Made by a program: the position numbers and the translations under genes. A stretch of DNA of 64,000 nt from Symsagittifera roscoffensis (lineage: Eukaryota; Xenacoelomorpha; Acoela; Convolutidae), in contig NC_087062.1 in NCBI RefSeq assembly GCF_963678635.1, positions 57,988,129 to 58,052,128 on the forward strand, written 5' to 3'. Every line of letters begins with the position of its first letter. Position 1 is the first letter of the stretch. Under the pieces are notes generated by a model. That model did not search any database. It saw nothing but the letters and a program-made list of their open reading frames with translations, and was not told where the DNA came from. Positions 48,841-59,826 of the stretch are shown here, one piece after another.

Positions 48841-50198
48841 AAGCTATGGATTCATAGTCATTTGGATTGATTTTGCGGCATTTGGTATTTGGAAAAATTC
48901 GTAAGTTGTGTTTTTGTAATTTCATGTCGTTGTAAATAATATGGTAATGCGATTTCATTTTGCATTTGCGTTGATTGATAACTTTGTGTTTCTATAGAAT
49001 TTTGTGATTGGAAACTATTATATATGATGCTGGGTTTTGTTTTGGAGGAAAAGTTTGTCTTGATTGTTGTGTTTGTTCAATTTGTGTATATGGTTCAAAA
49101 AGATCTGGTTGATAAATAGGATCTGGTTAATCAATAATCCAGCTATTTTTTTTGTTGATTTAGGTTAAATCGTTGTTGGTTTTGGCTAAAATAGACTTCA
49201 TCGGCTGATTAATGTGGTTGAATTCTTGTAAGGTGTTTATTATTTGAATTTTTACTTTGTTGAAAGAACGGGAAGTTTTTGCTACGATCCACTGTAGCTC
49301 GTTGTTGATCAATGAAAAAAATCAATTAAAAGGCTTGTTGTGGTACTTGTTGATTGTAGTTTTGTGCTTGTGGTTGGTTTTGACTTTAAAAGTTATAGGG
49401 GGGGTTTGATATTTTGTTTTGGTAAAGGTTGAGCTGTTATATTTTGTGGAGCTAGGGGTAGAGGGTGATGTATTAAATTGTTTAATTTTACTGTTATTTC
49501 AATTTTGAGCGTCCATTTGTATTGTGTAAGGATCCGTATATTGTGTTCTTGTATGTCTTTGTGAATATCGTGTCGGTATTGTAACCTGTTGAGTGCCCAA
49601 TTATGTAATCTGTTGGTATCAAGATGTTGACCAAAAAGGGAAGGGGGTTCTTTAAATGTATTATAGACTAAGCGTAGAGGTATATTGTTGGTTAGGAGTT
49701 CTCCATATCTATCATCTAAATTTGTGGAAATAAGAGAAACTTAGTGGAAATGTTGTAGTTGGAGATTGACTTATTGTTGAAGGGTTTGAAGGTGGTGATA
49801 AAGTTTCTGGTAGTGACAAAGATGTATCGGATGAGATATCTATAGGGTCATATACTACGTTTGGCTCACCGTGAATGAAAGCTTGCGTCATCCATTGTGG
49901 GAGATGGTGTGTTGAAGTTGGGGGGTTAAATGGAATTTCACGAACTTCTTCAGATGTGGGGGTTGATCCTAAGTAATCCGGTGGTGTGCTTGGAGTATTT
50001 TGCTGTTCAATTGATTGTAATGGTAGGAGGGTACTTTTAATTGTAAAAATGGAAAGGTCCAGAGGTTTTGGGGACGGTGATGAGGGTATTTTAAAAAGAA
50101 ATCTGGGTGCTCTAAGAATTCTATTTCGTCTTGGATGGATTATTTAGCTATCTATTGTAGATGTTTGTTTTTGGTTTTGACTAGGATGTCTTGTTCTA

Positions 50199-50782
50199 TT
50201 AAGGTCTCGTTGGAGAGAAGAATAAATGTTGTATGTTAGTTCGTAATGCGGTTGGCTTGGAGGTGCAGGGTGAACTACAGGTATTAGAGGTTCTGATAGT
50301 AAAGCGTGTCTTTTTACAAATGTATTGGGATTTTCTTGAAATGAAATGCGTGTTGTGATTGGGGTTGATTTGTTTGACTAGACGTTGGGGTTGTTGGAAG
50401 TTCCTGGGATGTCGTAGTCGGTGGGGATTGTTGTGTTGGTTGTTGATTAGCAATGTTGAAGTATTTGATTTTTTTTTAAAGAAAATCTATGTTGTTTATG
50501 ATATTCTTCTATGAAAATGATTAGGAGGATTGTTGCGAGAGCAAAGGTCCTGATTGCCTTTTTTATACATTTACATTTTGTCGAAAGGAGAAAAGTGTCT
50601 TTCTTGTTGAATAAATGTCTCAACATTTCGATAGTTGTTGAATTATCGTACCTGAGGAGGTGGTCAAGGATTTTTGAGAAGTTGAGATAGGTTTTTAAGA
50701 GGGATAGAAAAATTACTAAAACACTGCAAAAATTTATAAGGAGGAGGAGGAATAATTCAAGGATGTCTACGATAAGAAACAT
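50199..50782 (-). pseudogene. Pro-rich and hydrophobic segments, unit B
   Basis: Counterparts of 43673-44345 in unit A: an 84-codon Asn/Pro/Arg-rich frame and a 111-codon hydrophobic frame. Small indels near 50470 and 50560 alter the frame relative to unit A. Confidence 0.35.
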
Positions 50783-51127
50783 TCGGAGATAAAAAAAAGA
50801 TTGTGAAGAATGAGAAAAAGTTTTGATATTATTGTCTTGAGAAGTCGAACTGTTTGAGAGAGAAACATTTGAGAAATGATTCGTCCCGTCGAATTATTTT
50901 TTTCCGAGTCAAAAAATCAATGTGGTCAAATTAACTATTGATTTTTGACAAGTGAGTTGGACATAGGCAATTTCTGGTGAGGTCAAGTCTGAAGGTCTAA
51001 GAATGAGCTTCCTAGTTTTGTTTTAATTTATTGGATGATTGGGTGTAATCAGGAGTTTTTACTACTTTAGGCTAAATGATCATGTCGTATTTTTTATCCA
51101 GGCTTATTAAAAATTTTTCCTTGAGGG

Positions 51128-51403
51128 TGTGGTAGTGCAGCCATCTGTAGTACACAACCTTGAGGACAGTTGATAACTACTGCATCTGCAGTAACCATAT
51201 GTGCTAACTATTTATTATGTTATTATTATGTAAGTGGTCAAGGTCATGCGTTGTTGTTCAACACTAAAGTTTGAGTTGTTCAGTGTGTTCATATCTCATG
51301 CTATCAGTTATTAACTAAGAACAGGACAAAACTAACAACAGTAAATTCACATTATCCATCTTATTCTTCTTCTTAACACGCTCCGCAGATTAGGGTTATC
51401 ACA
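51128..51403 (+). repeat. 5' LTR of young gypsy element
   Basis: 276 bp from TGTGGTAG to TTATCACA. It lacks 18 bp present in the 3' LTR; the missing block is bounded by CT on both sides, which fits a microhomology deletion. Confidence 0.95.
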
Positions 51404-54400
51404 TGGCGCAGTCAGCAGGATTTTTTGCTCAGGATAACAGAACGGACATAGGAATTCCTGTATATTGGACCACAGCGAACTCAGATCCACCTTGGAATTT
51501 TAAAGTATGGTTAGATCAGTTTCTGATGGCGGTGACAGTAAAAGAAAATGTAAACCCAGAAGTTATGCTGGAAGATCCCAAACCAGTATTAGAGGAGCCG
51601 GAACCCCGTCCAGAAACACCCAGAGACGGCGAATCTGCTGCTGCAACAGCAGCAAGAGAAGCAAGGGATAGATTGTTGAGAGATAGAGTGGCAGCTGAGA
51701 ATGAAGAGCGAAGAGAAAGAGGACCCAAAGTGGGCCACAATATTTACTACAACGAAGTTCAGAAGCGATTAGTATCTAGACTATTTCTTGCGTTTGGGAC
51801 TGAAGGAAAGAAAAGATTTGTTCAGATAAATCCACATGTGGAAATTTCGAAACTGCAGTTTAAGGAGATGGTTAGATTGGCTAAGGAAACTTTTGAAAAA
51901 TGCCAAAGTATTACGTACGAGCGGTACAAATTATTCAATAGAGCACAGGAAGTAGGAGAATCTTTAGAATCATTTCATGCAGCACTAACTGCACAAGCAG
52001 CTAAGTCAGCATTGGACACTTTGGAAGACGAATTGGTCAGAGATCTCTTTATTTCGAAAATGCGAAGCCCAGTTCTACAGGATACACTCACGTTCGAAAC
52101 GCTACCTCCCGAAGAAGTATTAAAAAGGGCGATAAAATTTGAGCAGAGTAAACAATCGACTCAAGCATTTCAGAAAACTACTCTGGGAACTGCACAAGCA
52201 ACACTTCACCAAGGACCACAGATTAAAGTCAAACAAGAACCAATTATGGTGGTTGGTAACAGGAATCAAAGCAATAGAAAACCCTATCGTGAAAGAAATA
52301 GACGGAAACAACAAGAGGGGAGAGGGTTACCAAACAATAGTAACGCAGAGGACAGAAAACCCTGCAACAGGTGTGGTAGACCATTTGTAGATGGTCACTT
52401 GAAAAATTGTGCAGCGATGGGAAAACAGTGTAAGAATTGCAACAAACCAAATCATTTTGCTCGAATGTGTCGGTCACAACAGGTCAGTGAAATAACTGAA
52501 AATACAGAGAGTTCGGAAGGAGAATGTAACCTGATACAAACATTCGATTCATGCGAAGAATTCGAGGTTATGGCAGTGGAACAGAAAGACAGCGAAGTAG
52601 AGATGATCAACAGATACATTGATGAAAAAATGAAAGAAAACAGCGGGGTTAACGAACTAGAAACGAAAAAGATTGACATACGGAATGACTCATCATCAGG
52701 AAGGATGAAGTCACTGAAGGCTTTAATCCGAATCGACAATCAGATAATAAATATGACGGTGGACACCGGTAGTCCAATTTCATTCATAAATTGGACGGTA
52801 GCAAAACAAATTCTTGAGTTATCAGAAAAAATACAATTTACTCCAGTCGAGAAATTGTACTTACCAGCGCAATTCGTGGACTATAATAAAAAACCAATAG
52901 CAATATTGGGGGCGGTGAAGGCCAACATAAGATCCGCCGGTTGGGAAGTCCCAAAGGCTACTTTTCTGATTACTGAACGAAGGACGCGATGTATACTAGG
53001 GTTAGACCTACAAAACAAGATAGGCATAACCACTACACAAAGACCCGCTCCAACGAAAAAATCCAGATTTGATATCATGCTGTGCGAACAGTCGGATCCG
53101 TGGAAAGAAAAATTCTACAAAGATTTTAAATCACTGTTTGATAGAAAAGGAAGATCAGTAAATCACGTCGTGAACACAACATTCAAATATCCTCTCTGCC
53201 CGATTCAAGAGAAAGGGAGGAGAATACCGATCCATGTGCAAGGGAAAGTCGAAAAGGAAATTGAAAAACTATTATTAGAAGGACATATTCAGAAATTGGA
53301 TAAATGTACCAGTGATTGTTTCATAGCCCCTATTGTTATCACAGTGAAGAAAGACGATACAATTAAATTGGCATTGGACGCAAAACCCATCAACAGACAA
53401 TTATACAAAAATAAGTATCAGATGCCGAATGTGGAAGAATTACTAGATGGGGTCAGTCAGATAGTAACTGCGCAAACAGCAGGTACCTTGTTCTTCACCG
53501 TGTTAGATTTGAAATACGCATATAGTCAGCTAAAGTTGAATCCACAAACTGCAAGACAGTGCAATTTCAACATCGTAGGGGGGAAAGCCACGGGTACTTA
53601 TAGATTTCTGACGGGATTCTATGGTCTAGCTGATATGCCAGCCGAATTTCAAAAAGCAATGGATCGGACGCTGAATCATTCTAAGAATACGTTTTGTTTC
53701 TTGGATGACATATTAATTGTTTCGAAAGGATCGGAAATAGAACATGAAAAACTAATTATTGATGTCTTAAGCAAGCTCGATAAGGAGAACTTATCGCTGA
53801 AATTGGTAAAATGTGAATTCTTCAAAACAGAAGTTAATTGGCTAGGACATAAACTTTCGGAAAGTGGGGTTACTCCTAAAATTACGAAAACGGAGGCTAT
53901 CCTAAAGTTAGAACATCCAAAGTCACTCAAACAACTTAGATCTTTTCTAGGTAGCATTAACCACCTTGCAAAGTTTATACCGAATGCAGCTAATTTGACA
54001 GAAAAACTCAGACCATTATTGCGTGAAGAAAATGAAAAGAAAAAACTGAAAAATATTCAAATCCCAGTAAAAAAATTTGAATGGGGAACAGAACACAATG
54101 AGGTGTTCGAGGAAATAAAAAAAGCAGTAGCAAACATTGCTAAACTGAATTATTACGATCCAAACCGGGATACTCGAGTAAAATGCGATGCAAGTCACAG
54201 TGGACTGGGTGCATCTTTAGAACAGCAGACGGAGAAAAATGAGTGGATTCCGATCGCATTCGCGTCGCGCTACCTTAACAATCAAGAAAAAAAGTATTCT
54301 ACCAACGAACTTGAACTGTTAGCAGTGGTATGGTCAGTGGATCGTTTCAAACATTACCTATTAGGAAAGGAATTTGTAATAGTTACTGATCATAAGGCAT

Positions 54401-56154
54401 TAACATCTGCCTTAGAAGGCAACAAGTCTAACAAAACATATCAATCCAGATTAACAAGATGGGTGGATAGATTACTGCCATACCAGTTCAAAATTGTCCA
54501 TATTCCAGGTAAGGATATGGGAATAGTAGATTATCTATCTAGAGAACCATCAGGAGAACCTTGGCCTGAAACAAAACTGGATGAAAAATTTGTAGTCACT
54601 TCAATTGAGTGTTTTCATAGAGCACTCGACTGCTTATACAGTCGGTTAAGTGATACGGATGTAAAAATTCCGAGCGAAAAGATTCTAGAATATTCTCAAA
54701 AACAGAAAAGAGAAGAGAAATTATTAGAATCCAGGCGTGGTTGCTATAGCAACAGAACGGTCAAAAACCGAACAAAGCTCGACCGGAACGAGAACGGGGG
54801 AGATTCAGATTTCTTGACAGACAAGAACGTGTTGAAACAGAAAAACACTCGTGTCAATTTCAACAGAGCAATACAGTCGGTTAATTTAGTAAAAAACAGA
54901 AGAGTAATCTCAGAGAAAATGGAGGATGGAAGGATGAAGAAGAAATCGGTGAGAATAGAAGACGGTAGGACACAGACACAGGAGGAAAACGATCAAGTAG
55001 CGGAAGCTGAGATAACCGAAACTACATTCCATAGAACATGTCGAATCAGAAGAACTCTAGATAGAACGGAAGACAGTTTTGACGAGGACAGTTGTACTGC
55101 ACGGGCAGCGATATGGGAGAAAGATGCCGAAGAAACGAAAAATTTGCTATCCATTTGGGACCTAGTTAGTAAAGATCAAGAACTACCAGGAAATATCAGA
55201 GAGCTAGAGGCGATGACGCAGATGGTAACGAGCAGTCCGAGAGGTTCACCAGCGAAATCAATCATTGAAGTGGATCTAACAGCAGATGATGACGATTTTG
55301 GACCGGAAGTGATGGCGGTTCAAACCTCGAGAAGAATTAAAGAGGGAAAAACCCAATTTGCAAGCGCATTAACAGACGTAGGAGACACTGGAAACTTTAC
55401 CTTATCAAAATTATTTGATAAGACGCTGTTGGCCGAACTCATATCGGAGGATGTCTGGATGGACCGACTACGTCGAGTAATAGAGAGAAAGGACCGGGCG
55501 GGATTTGAGCTAATGGGCCCATACACAAACCCGTTGTGGAACCAACTTTCAGTAGTCGACGATTGCATTCTCGTAGATAACAGAATAGCAGTACCAGCTC
55601 AGTTGCGCCAAGCAGTGTTGAAGCGCATACATAGAGGACATCCGGGACAGGAGGCAATGATTGATGTATCAAATTATCTGTGGTGGCCCCATATGCATAA
55701 GGACATCGTAAACCTCGCTGAAGAGTGCAGAGAATGTACACGCTATGGTAAGAATGCAAAATACATTATACCGAAAAACTCTTCCCAACCATTGCCACTG
55801 CTATCGCAGCCAGGACAGGAAGTCCAATTAGATTATGCAGCACCTTTAGAAGACCATAAAGGAAAGAAAATCTACTTATTGGTAGCAATTGATCGGTTTT
55901 CAAAATTTCCGTCGGTGAAAGTAACCAAATCAACGGGGGGTAAATCAACCATAAAATTCCTAAGGTCGTACATAGATACGCATGGCATACCAGAATCGAT
56001 AAAAACCGACCAGTTTTCCGGATTTAAAGGAAAAGCCATGAAAAAATTCTGTCTCGAACACAACATTGAACAGAAGTTCTGCCCGGTGGGTGACCACCGC
56101 GGGTGCGGTTTAGTAGAAAGGACAATCCAAACTATTAAAAGGCGTTTGGGGTGA
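51403..56154 (+). CDS. Gag-pol polyprotein of young gypsy element
   Basis: 1583 residues. Gag spans about 30-260. Two zinc knuckles follow, C321-C324-H332-C336 (long spacing) and C343-C346-H351-C356. The protease active site is DTGS at 454-457. RT has LDLKYAY with D702 and FLDD with D768/D769. RNase H has D929, E970, D996 and D1043. Residues 1050-1395 are a charged linker. Integrase has the zinc-binding HHCC near 1400-1445, then D in QLDYA, D in KTDQF and E1572. The ATG uses the last LTR base and the first two bases of the primer binding site. The stop TGA comes directly after TTTGGGG; integrase-type sequence continues in the -1 frame, so the protein is probably extended by frameshifting or has lost one base. 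Confidence 0.95.
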   Translation: MAQSAGFFAQDNRTDIGIPVYWTTANSDPPWNFKVWLDQFLMAVTVKENVNPEVMLEDPKPVLEEPEPRPETPRDGESAAATAAREARDRLLRDRVAAENEERRERGPKVGHNIYYNEVQKRLVSRLFLAFGTEGKKRFVQINPHVEISKLQFKEMVRLAKETFEKCQSITYERYKLFNRAQEVGESLESFHAALTAQAAKSALDTLEDELVRDLFISKMRSPVLQDTLTFETLPPEEVLKRAIKFEQSKQSTQAFQKTTLGTAQATLHQGPQIKVKQEPIMVVGNRNQSNRKPYRERNRRKQQEGRGLPNNSNAEDRKPCNRCGRPFVDGHLKNCAAMGKQCKNCNKPNHFARMCRSQQVSEITENTESSEGECNLIQTFDSCEEFEVMAVEQKDSEVEMINRYIDEKMKENSGVNELETKKIDIRNDSSSGRMKSLKALIRIDNQIINMTVDTGSPISFINWTVAKQILELSEKIQFTPVEKLYLPAQFVDYNKKPIAILGAVKANIRSAGWEVPKATFLITERRTRCILGLDLQNKIGITTTQRPAPTKKSRFDIMLCEQSDPWKEKFYKDFKSLFDRKGRSVNHVVNTTFKYPLCPIQEKGRRIPIHVQGKVEKEIEKLLLEGHIQKLDKCTSDCFIAPIVITVKKDDTIKLALDAKPINRQLYKNKYQMPNVEELLDGVSQIVTAQTAGTLFFTVLDLKYAYSQLKLNPQTARQCNFNIVGGKATGTYRFLTGFYGLADMPAEFQKAMDRTLNHSKNTFCFLDDILIVSKGSEIEHEKLIIDVLSKLDKENLSLKLVKCEFFKTEVNWLGHKLSESGVTPKITKTEAILKLEHPKSLKQLRSFLGSINHLAKFIPNAANLTEKLRPLLREENEKKKLKNIQIPVKKFEWGTEHNEVFEEIKKAVANIAKLNYYDPNRDTRVKCDASHSGLGASLEQQTEKNEWIPIAFASRYLNNQEKKYSTNELELLAVVWSVDRFKHYLLGKEFVIVTDHKALTSALEGNKSNKTYQSRLTRWVDRLLPYQFKIVHIPGKDMGIVDYLSREPSGEPWPETKLDEKFVVTSIECFHRALDCLYSRLSDTDVKIPSEKILEYSQKQKREEKLLESRRGCYSNRTVKNRTKLDRNENGGDSDFLTDKNVLKQKNTRVNFNRAIQSVNLVKNRRVISEKMEDGRMKKKSVRIEDGRTQTQEENDQVAEAEITETTFHRTCRIRRTLDRTEDSFDEDSCTARAAIWEKDAEETKNLLSIWDLVSKDQELPGNIRELEAMTQMVTSSPRGSPAKSIIEVDLTADDDDFGPEVMAVQTSRRIKEGKTQFASALTDVGDTGNFTLSKLFDKTLLAELISEDVWMDRLRRVIERKDRAGFELMGPYTNPLWNQLSVVDDCILVDNRIAVPAQLRQAVLKRIHRGHPGQEAMIDVSNYLWWPHMHKDIVNLAEECRECTRYGKNAKYIIPKNSSQPLPLLSQPGQEVQLDYAAPLEDHKGKKIYLLVAIDRFSKFPSVKVTKSTGGKSTIKFLRSYIDTHGIPESIKTDQFSGFKGKAMKKFCLEHNIEQKFCPVGDHRGCGLVERTIQTIKRRLG
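51404..51419 (+). promoter_or_regulatory. Primer binding site
   Basis: TGGCGCAGTCAGCAGG begins directly after the LTR with the TGG expected for pairing to a tRNA CCA end. It also lies within the first codons of gag. The tRNA is not identified. Confidence 0.6.
56148..56154 (+). other. Candidate -1 frameshift site at T TTG GGG TGA
   Basis: The last codons of the long ORF read CGT TTG GGG TGA; the heptamer TTTGGGG (from 56145) is in X XXY YYZ phase and touches the stop. The -1 frame continues as the next ORF with integrase-like sequence. One missing G in the G run would give the same picture. Confidence 0.45.
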
Positions 56155-57908
56155 TGCTATTGGAAGAGAATGTAAAGTCAATAAAACTATGCCTTAGTAC
56201 AATCATTAGGGATTTGCGATGGATAAAACAAAAAACCATACAGAAATCACCGTTTGCAGCACACTTCAATCGACTACCGAAAACAGAATTCAAAATCATA
56301 CGGGATAAATTTGTAGAGTTTTCTGATAATTTAGATAAACAGCATCTGGAGAGGTCAGCTTTAACCGCAAGCCAACTCAAGAAGAGGATTGATCAGTCTC
56401 GAGATTCTCTAAAGATCGTGAAAAAAGGACAGAGAAGCAGAGAAGTCAGCCCCCTATTCAAACAAGCTAGTTTGACAACTCAGGAGAGAAACAGAGCGAG
56501 AACTCTACGAAACTTGTTGGAGGCGAACGCGAATTGGAACGCGGAACGACGCAGATATGATGGACCCAGCCTTTCACAACTAGTAGATGACACAAGTACA
56601 ATTGACCCTGAGTTAAGGAAGGAGTTACTCTATTCATGGGAAAAGGGATTTGTAGAAGACAAGCCCAAGGGGTCAGATTGGAACACCCAAAGCCTCAGCC
56701 GCAGGGATGAAACGAGGAAAAGTGGAGCAGCGCTGACAAAGCCATTTAAGGGGAAGGTTGCATCCGAGTCATCAAAGACGGTGACAACAGCTGCAGGGGC
56801 AGTATATAGAAAAAGTGACCTGGCGAAGATACAAGGTTCCCCTATGAGATCACCCAAAGAGGGAACAACGCAGAAGGAGAAGGCCCAAAGCCCACTGGTG
56901 GAGCCAAAAAGCAAACATCAGAAGAAGGATGAGGATGTCTTGGAAGACACACTGTCCGAAGAGGAGGACTGGAATACACCAAGTGAACAGACGAAAGAAT
57001 CGTTTCAAAACAGCGAAGAGGTCGTAACATCACGTGAAACACCAGTCGGTGGGGGCCTAAATTTGGCAATCAAGCGTGCCAAGCCCAATCTCGGGGGCCC
57101 AAAGACACAGGAACAGGTTGCGATAAACCCGACAGGGGAATCACGGGACAAAAGAGAGCAAACACTCAAAAACAAGGGCAAAGGAAAAAAGAAAGCTGCG
57201 GTAGCAGCAGAAGATAGTATCAATACAAAACAATCAGATGGAGATCAAGCGAATCGTGCAGGCAGCTCGGGCACCAAAAGTGTACCCTCTAAGAAAAGCA
57301 TAACAAGAGATACGTCACCGGGTTCAATCTTGAATGCGTTCCAGAAACAAGACATGGGGGAGGAAGAATGGCAAAACTTAGCCGATCAAGTGCTGACCAG
57401 AGGTCTGCAAATGACAGCGGAGGAGATTATCAAATCTAAGGTGGAAGACAAGAATGAAGTCGAACTAGGATCACCGTCAGGAGTTTCAGACGACTCGGTG
57501 GTTGATGAACAAGGAGGCACAAACGTCAGACGTAGTACACGAGCCACGAAAAATCAAGGGCCGAAAAGATTTGGCAGCCCAGTGAAACACTCAGTAAAAC
57601 ATATTTCCGCGGATGACGAGAATGCTATTAACGAAATGGCGTTAGAACAATACAGACTTGGTCTGGCGAATGTGAAAACTGATAAAAATAACCCAATGGA
57701 GACCCGTCTGAAGCTGCTGGAACGCCACTTATTCAGAAAAAAAGTTTGGGTATGCCGCGCTGGATACGACACAACCATGGAGCAATCAATGGAAAGTGCC
57801 ATTAGAAATAAAGAAAAAGGAAATAGAGAAGAAAAACTGATAAAAGGCATACACCAATGGTACCACAAGAAACTGAGCTGGAAAAACTCATATTATTGTT
57901 ACTTATAA
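56151..57908 (+). CDS. Integrase C-terminus and basic tail, second ORF
   Basis: 585 codons in the -1 frame. The first about 60 residues continue the integrase core (the helix with DLRWIKQKTIQKSPFAAHF) and place it as the end of pol. Residues about 90-480 are rich in Lys, Glu, Ser and Gly and look disordered, with a typical RRSTRATKNQGPKRFG motif near 465-480. The C-terminus is basic. No separate envelope-type protein is visible. The first true ATG is the second codon, but independent initiation is less likely than continuation from the upstream ORF. Confidence 0.8.
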   Translation: MMLLEENVKSIKLCLSTIIRDLRWIKQKTIQKSPFAAHFNRLPKTEFKIIRDKFVEFSDNLDKQHLERSALTASQLKKRIDQSRDSLKIVKKGQRSREVSPLFKQASLTTQERNRARTLRNLLEANANWNAERRRYDGPSLSQLVDDTSTIDPELRKELLYSWEKGFVEDKPKGSDWNTQSLSRRDETRKSGAALTKPFKGKVASESSKTVTTAAGAVYRKSDLAKIQGSPMRSPKEGTTQKEKAQSPLVEPKSKHQKKDEDVLEDTLSEEEDWNTPSEQTKESFQNSEEVVTSRETPVGGGLNLAIKRAKPNLGGPKTQEQVAINPTGESRDKREQTLKNKGKGKKKAAVAAEDSINTKQSDGDQANRAGSSGTKSVPSKKSITRDTSPGSILNAFQKQDMGEEEWQNLADQVLTRGLQMTAEEIIKSKVEDKNEVELGSPSGVSDDSVVDEQGGTNVRRSTRATKNQGPKRFGSPVKHSVKHISADDENAINEMALEQYRLGLANVKTDKNNPMETRLKLLERHLFRKKVWVCRAGYDTTMEQSMESAIRNKEKGNREEKLIKGIHQWYHKKLSWKNSYYCYL

Positions 57909-57944
57909 AATTTTAAATATAGTAGATAAAATTTTATTTTGCCC

Positions 57945-57953
57945 AAGGGGGAA
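57945..57953 (+). promoter_or_regulatory. Polypurine tract
   Basis: AAGGGGGAA lies directly before the 3' LTR, as expected for priming of the plus strand. Confidence 0.75.
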
Positions 57954-58247
57954 TGTGGTAGTGCAGCCATCTGTAGTACACAACCTTGAGGACAGTTGAT
58001 AACTACTGCATCTGCAGTAACCATATGTGCTAACTATTTATTATGTTATTATTATGTAAGTGGTCAAGGTCATGCGTTGTTGTTCAACACTAAAGTTTGA
58101 GTTGTTCAGTGTGTTCATATCTCATGCTGAAAAGCAGTAACAAACTATCAGTTATTAACTAAGAACAGGACAAAACTAACAACAGTAAATTCACATTATC
58201 CATCTTATTCTTCTTCTTAACACGCTCCGCAGATTAGGGTTATCACA
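57954..58247 (+). repeat. 3' LTR of young gypsy element
   Basis: 294 bp; it contains GAAAAGCAGTAACAAACT, absent from the 5' LTR. The rest matches by eye. Confidence 0.95.
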
Positions 58248-58999
58248 GAGGGAAATAGTGTAAAATGAGACAGTTTTGATGATTTTGTACTGGTTGATAG
58301 GGGAGGGTCATTACATTTAGATTTTGTTTATTTCAGTTGTCAAATATATGCGTGTTGCTTATTTTTGACCTGGAGGTTTTCAAGTTAGTGTTTCATATGT
58401 GTTTGAGGTGACCAATGAGTCGGCTTATGAATTGGTGTCAGAATGTGGTGATGTTTAAATAGATTCTGGTTCGCTGAAATTGAACTAAATATTTAAGAGA
58501 GTTAATATGAAAAATATGGAAAAAAGAAGAAAAATTTGTTACATTTAAAATATTTAAAATGATCATTAATTTGAAGAGAGATTTTAGAAATTCATATTTC
58601 TTTAATATTTAGGATTGTGGAATGAAAGTATTGTAATCTTTCCGTGGTTGATTTCGGAGTCGTGATATTTGTCGTTGATGAGATTTTTATTTTGTTTCTT
58701 GTGAAAACATTTTTTCTTCTAGTTTTTGGTTTTTCTACTATTTTTGAGGTATTTGTTTATTGCTGATTTTTTGTTGGGTTTTTTCTAATTTCTTCATTTT
58801 TTGGTTCCAATAAATGTGTTGAACAATTATTATCATGTTTTTGTTGATGATTATCATCTGAGTTGTCGTGAACAACCTTTAGTCCTGTAAAGGAGTGTAA
58901 CTGTGTTAGTTCGCGAAGAGCGTGTTCTTTTGGGTAATATAGTATGAAGTTGTGTCGGTGTTAAATTATTTCCTTTTTATTTGATTCAAAAAGATGTTG

Positions 59000-59790
59000 T
59001 TTGTTACTTTCACAGTCAAACAATTTTGAAAATTTTGTGTGAATCGTTTCAAGTCTGATTCAATTTTTATAGGTAAAACTGAAAGATCTTTTTTGAGCTG
59101 CGCCATCAATGGCGGTTTTGATTAGAACTGTGCGTCTAGGTATCCAATTTTGATGAAGTGAAAAAGCTGCTGGTCCTATAGAAATTCTATAGAAAAGTCT
59201 ATTCAACTCGTATTATTTTTTTCAATAAATAATTGTGTTGAGCGTCGTGATTGTTCGTCTAGTGCCATTGATTATTCGCGCTGTTCATGTCAACCGCTGT
59301 AAAGTAGTGTCCTTTTATTTTAATGAGAATTACTTGAATTAGTTTCATAGGCCAATTACGTTTAGATTCATCAAAAAGTGAATTGAGGTATCTGGCATAT
59401 AGAACAATTTTTAATGATTCTCCTTTAGCAAGGGTAATAACGAGATTTATGAATGTGTTTCCTTTTGGTTGTTCTTCTTTTTAACTGGAGAAATGATTTC
59501 GTGTTCTTCTAAGATATCTAATAACCTATTGACTTTGTCTTGCAAGTGAATTGGGACTTTACTTGCTTGTTGTTTTCTGAAAACTGCATCAGGTTTCAAA
59601 GGTAAATGTAATGGTGAATTTATTTTTCCAACATCAAATTTAGATGCAGCATAAGTAGTAGTTCTGCTAAATAATCAAATTCTTCTCGTGTAATTTGAGA
59701 GTATTGGAAATTGAAAATTGTAAAAAATTTCAGTTGTTCAGAGGTATATTTTGAAATCTGGAATGTTGGTTTCAAATAATTTGTTTTTAT
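59000..59790 (-). pseudogene. RT 5' part and older gag-like copy, unit B
   Basis: Counterpart of 45300-46142. The RT block has LYARYLN in place of LDARYLN, losing the first conserved Asp of that motif, and a 20-bp deletion near 59655 breaks the frame upstream of RT. Confidence 0.6.
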
Positions 59791-59826
59791 AAAGTAGTCA
59801 GTTTTTCATTTTGAATCACTATTTGT

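Larger units (their letters stand above)
42895..49420 (-). repeat. Tandem unit A of a decayed retroelement, 6526 bp
   Basis: Direct tandem copy of 49421-63050 (the young gypsy insertion excluded). It begins GGTAAAGGTTGAGC and ends at GATATTTTGTTTT. The two units are about 97-98% alike by eye. Content in sense order: gag, a degenerate zinc knuckle, an Ile/Thr-rich linker, protease, the 5' part of RT, a second older gag-like copy, a hydrophobic segment and a Pro/Ser-rich segment. The site corresponding to the young gypsy insertion is intact here (44600-44604). Confidence 0.9.
51128..58247 (+). mobile_element. Young Ty3/gypsy retrotransposon, 7120 bp
   Basis: LTRs with TGTGGTAG...TTATCACA ends, a primer binding site right after the 5' LTR, a purine tract before the 3' LTR, and a perfect 5-bp target duplication GAGGG (51123-51127 and 58248-58252). 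The LTRs are identical by eye apart from an 18-bp length difference, so the insertion is recent. Gag-pol is open for 1583 codons and the integrase end continues in a second ORF. All catalytic motifs are present. Confidence 0.96.

Noticed and set aside
56630-57868. Minus-strand open frames within the gypsy second ORF
   Set aside because: Shadows of the plus-strand coding sequence.
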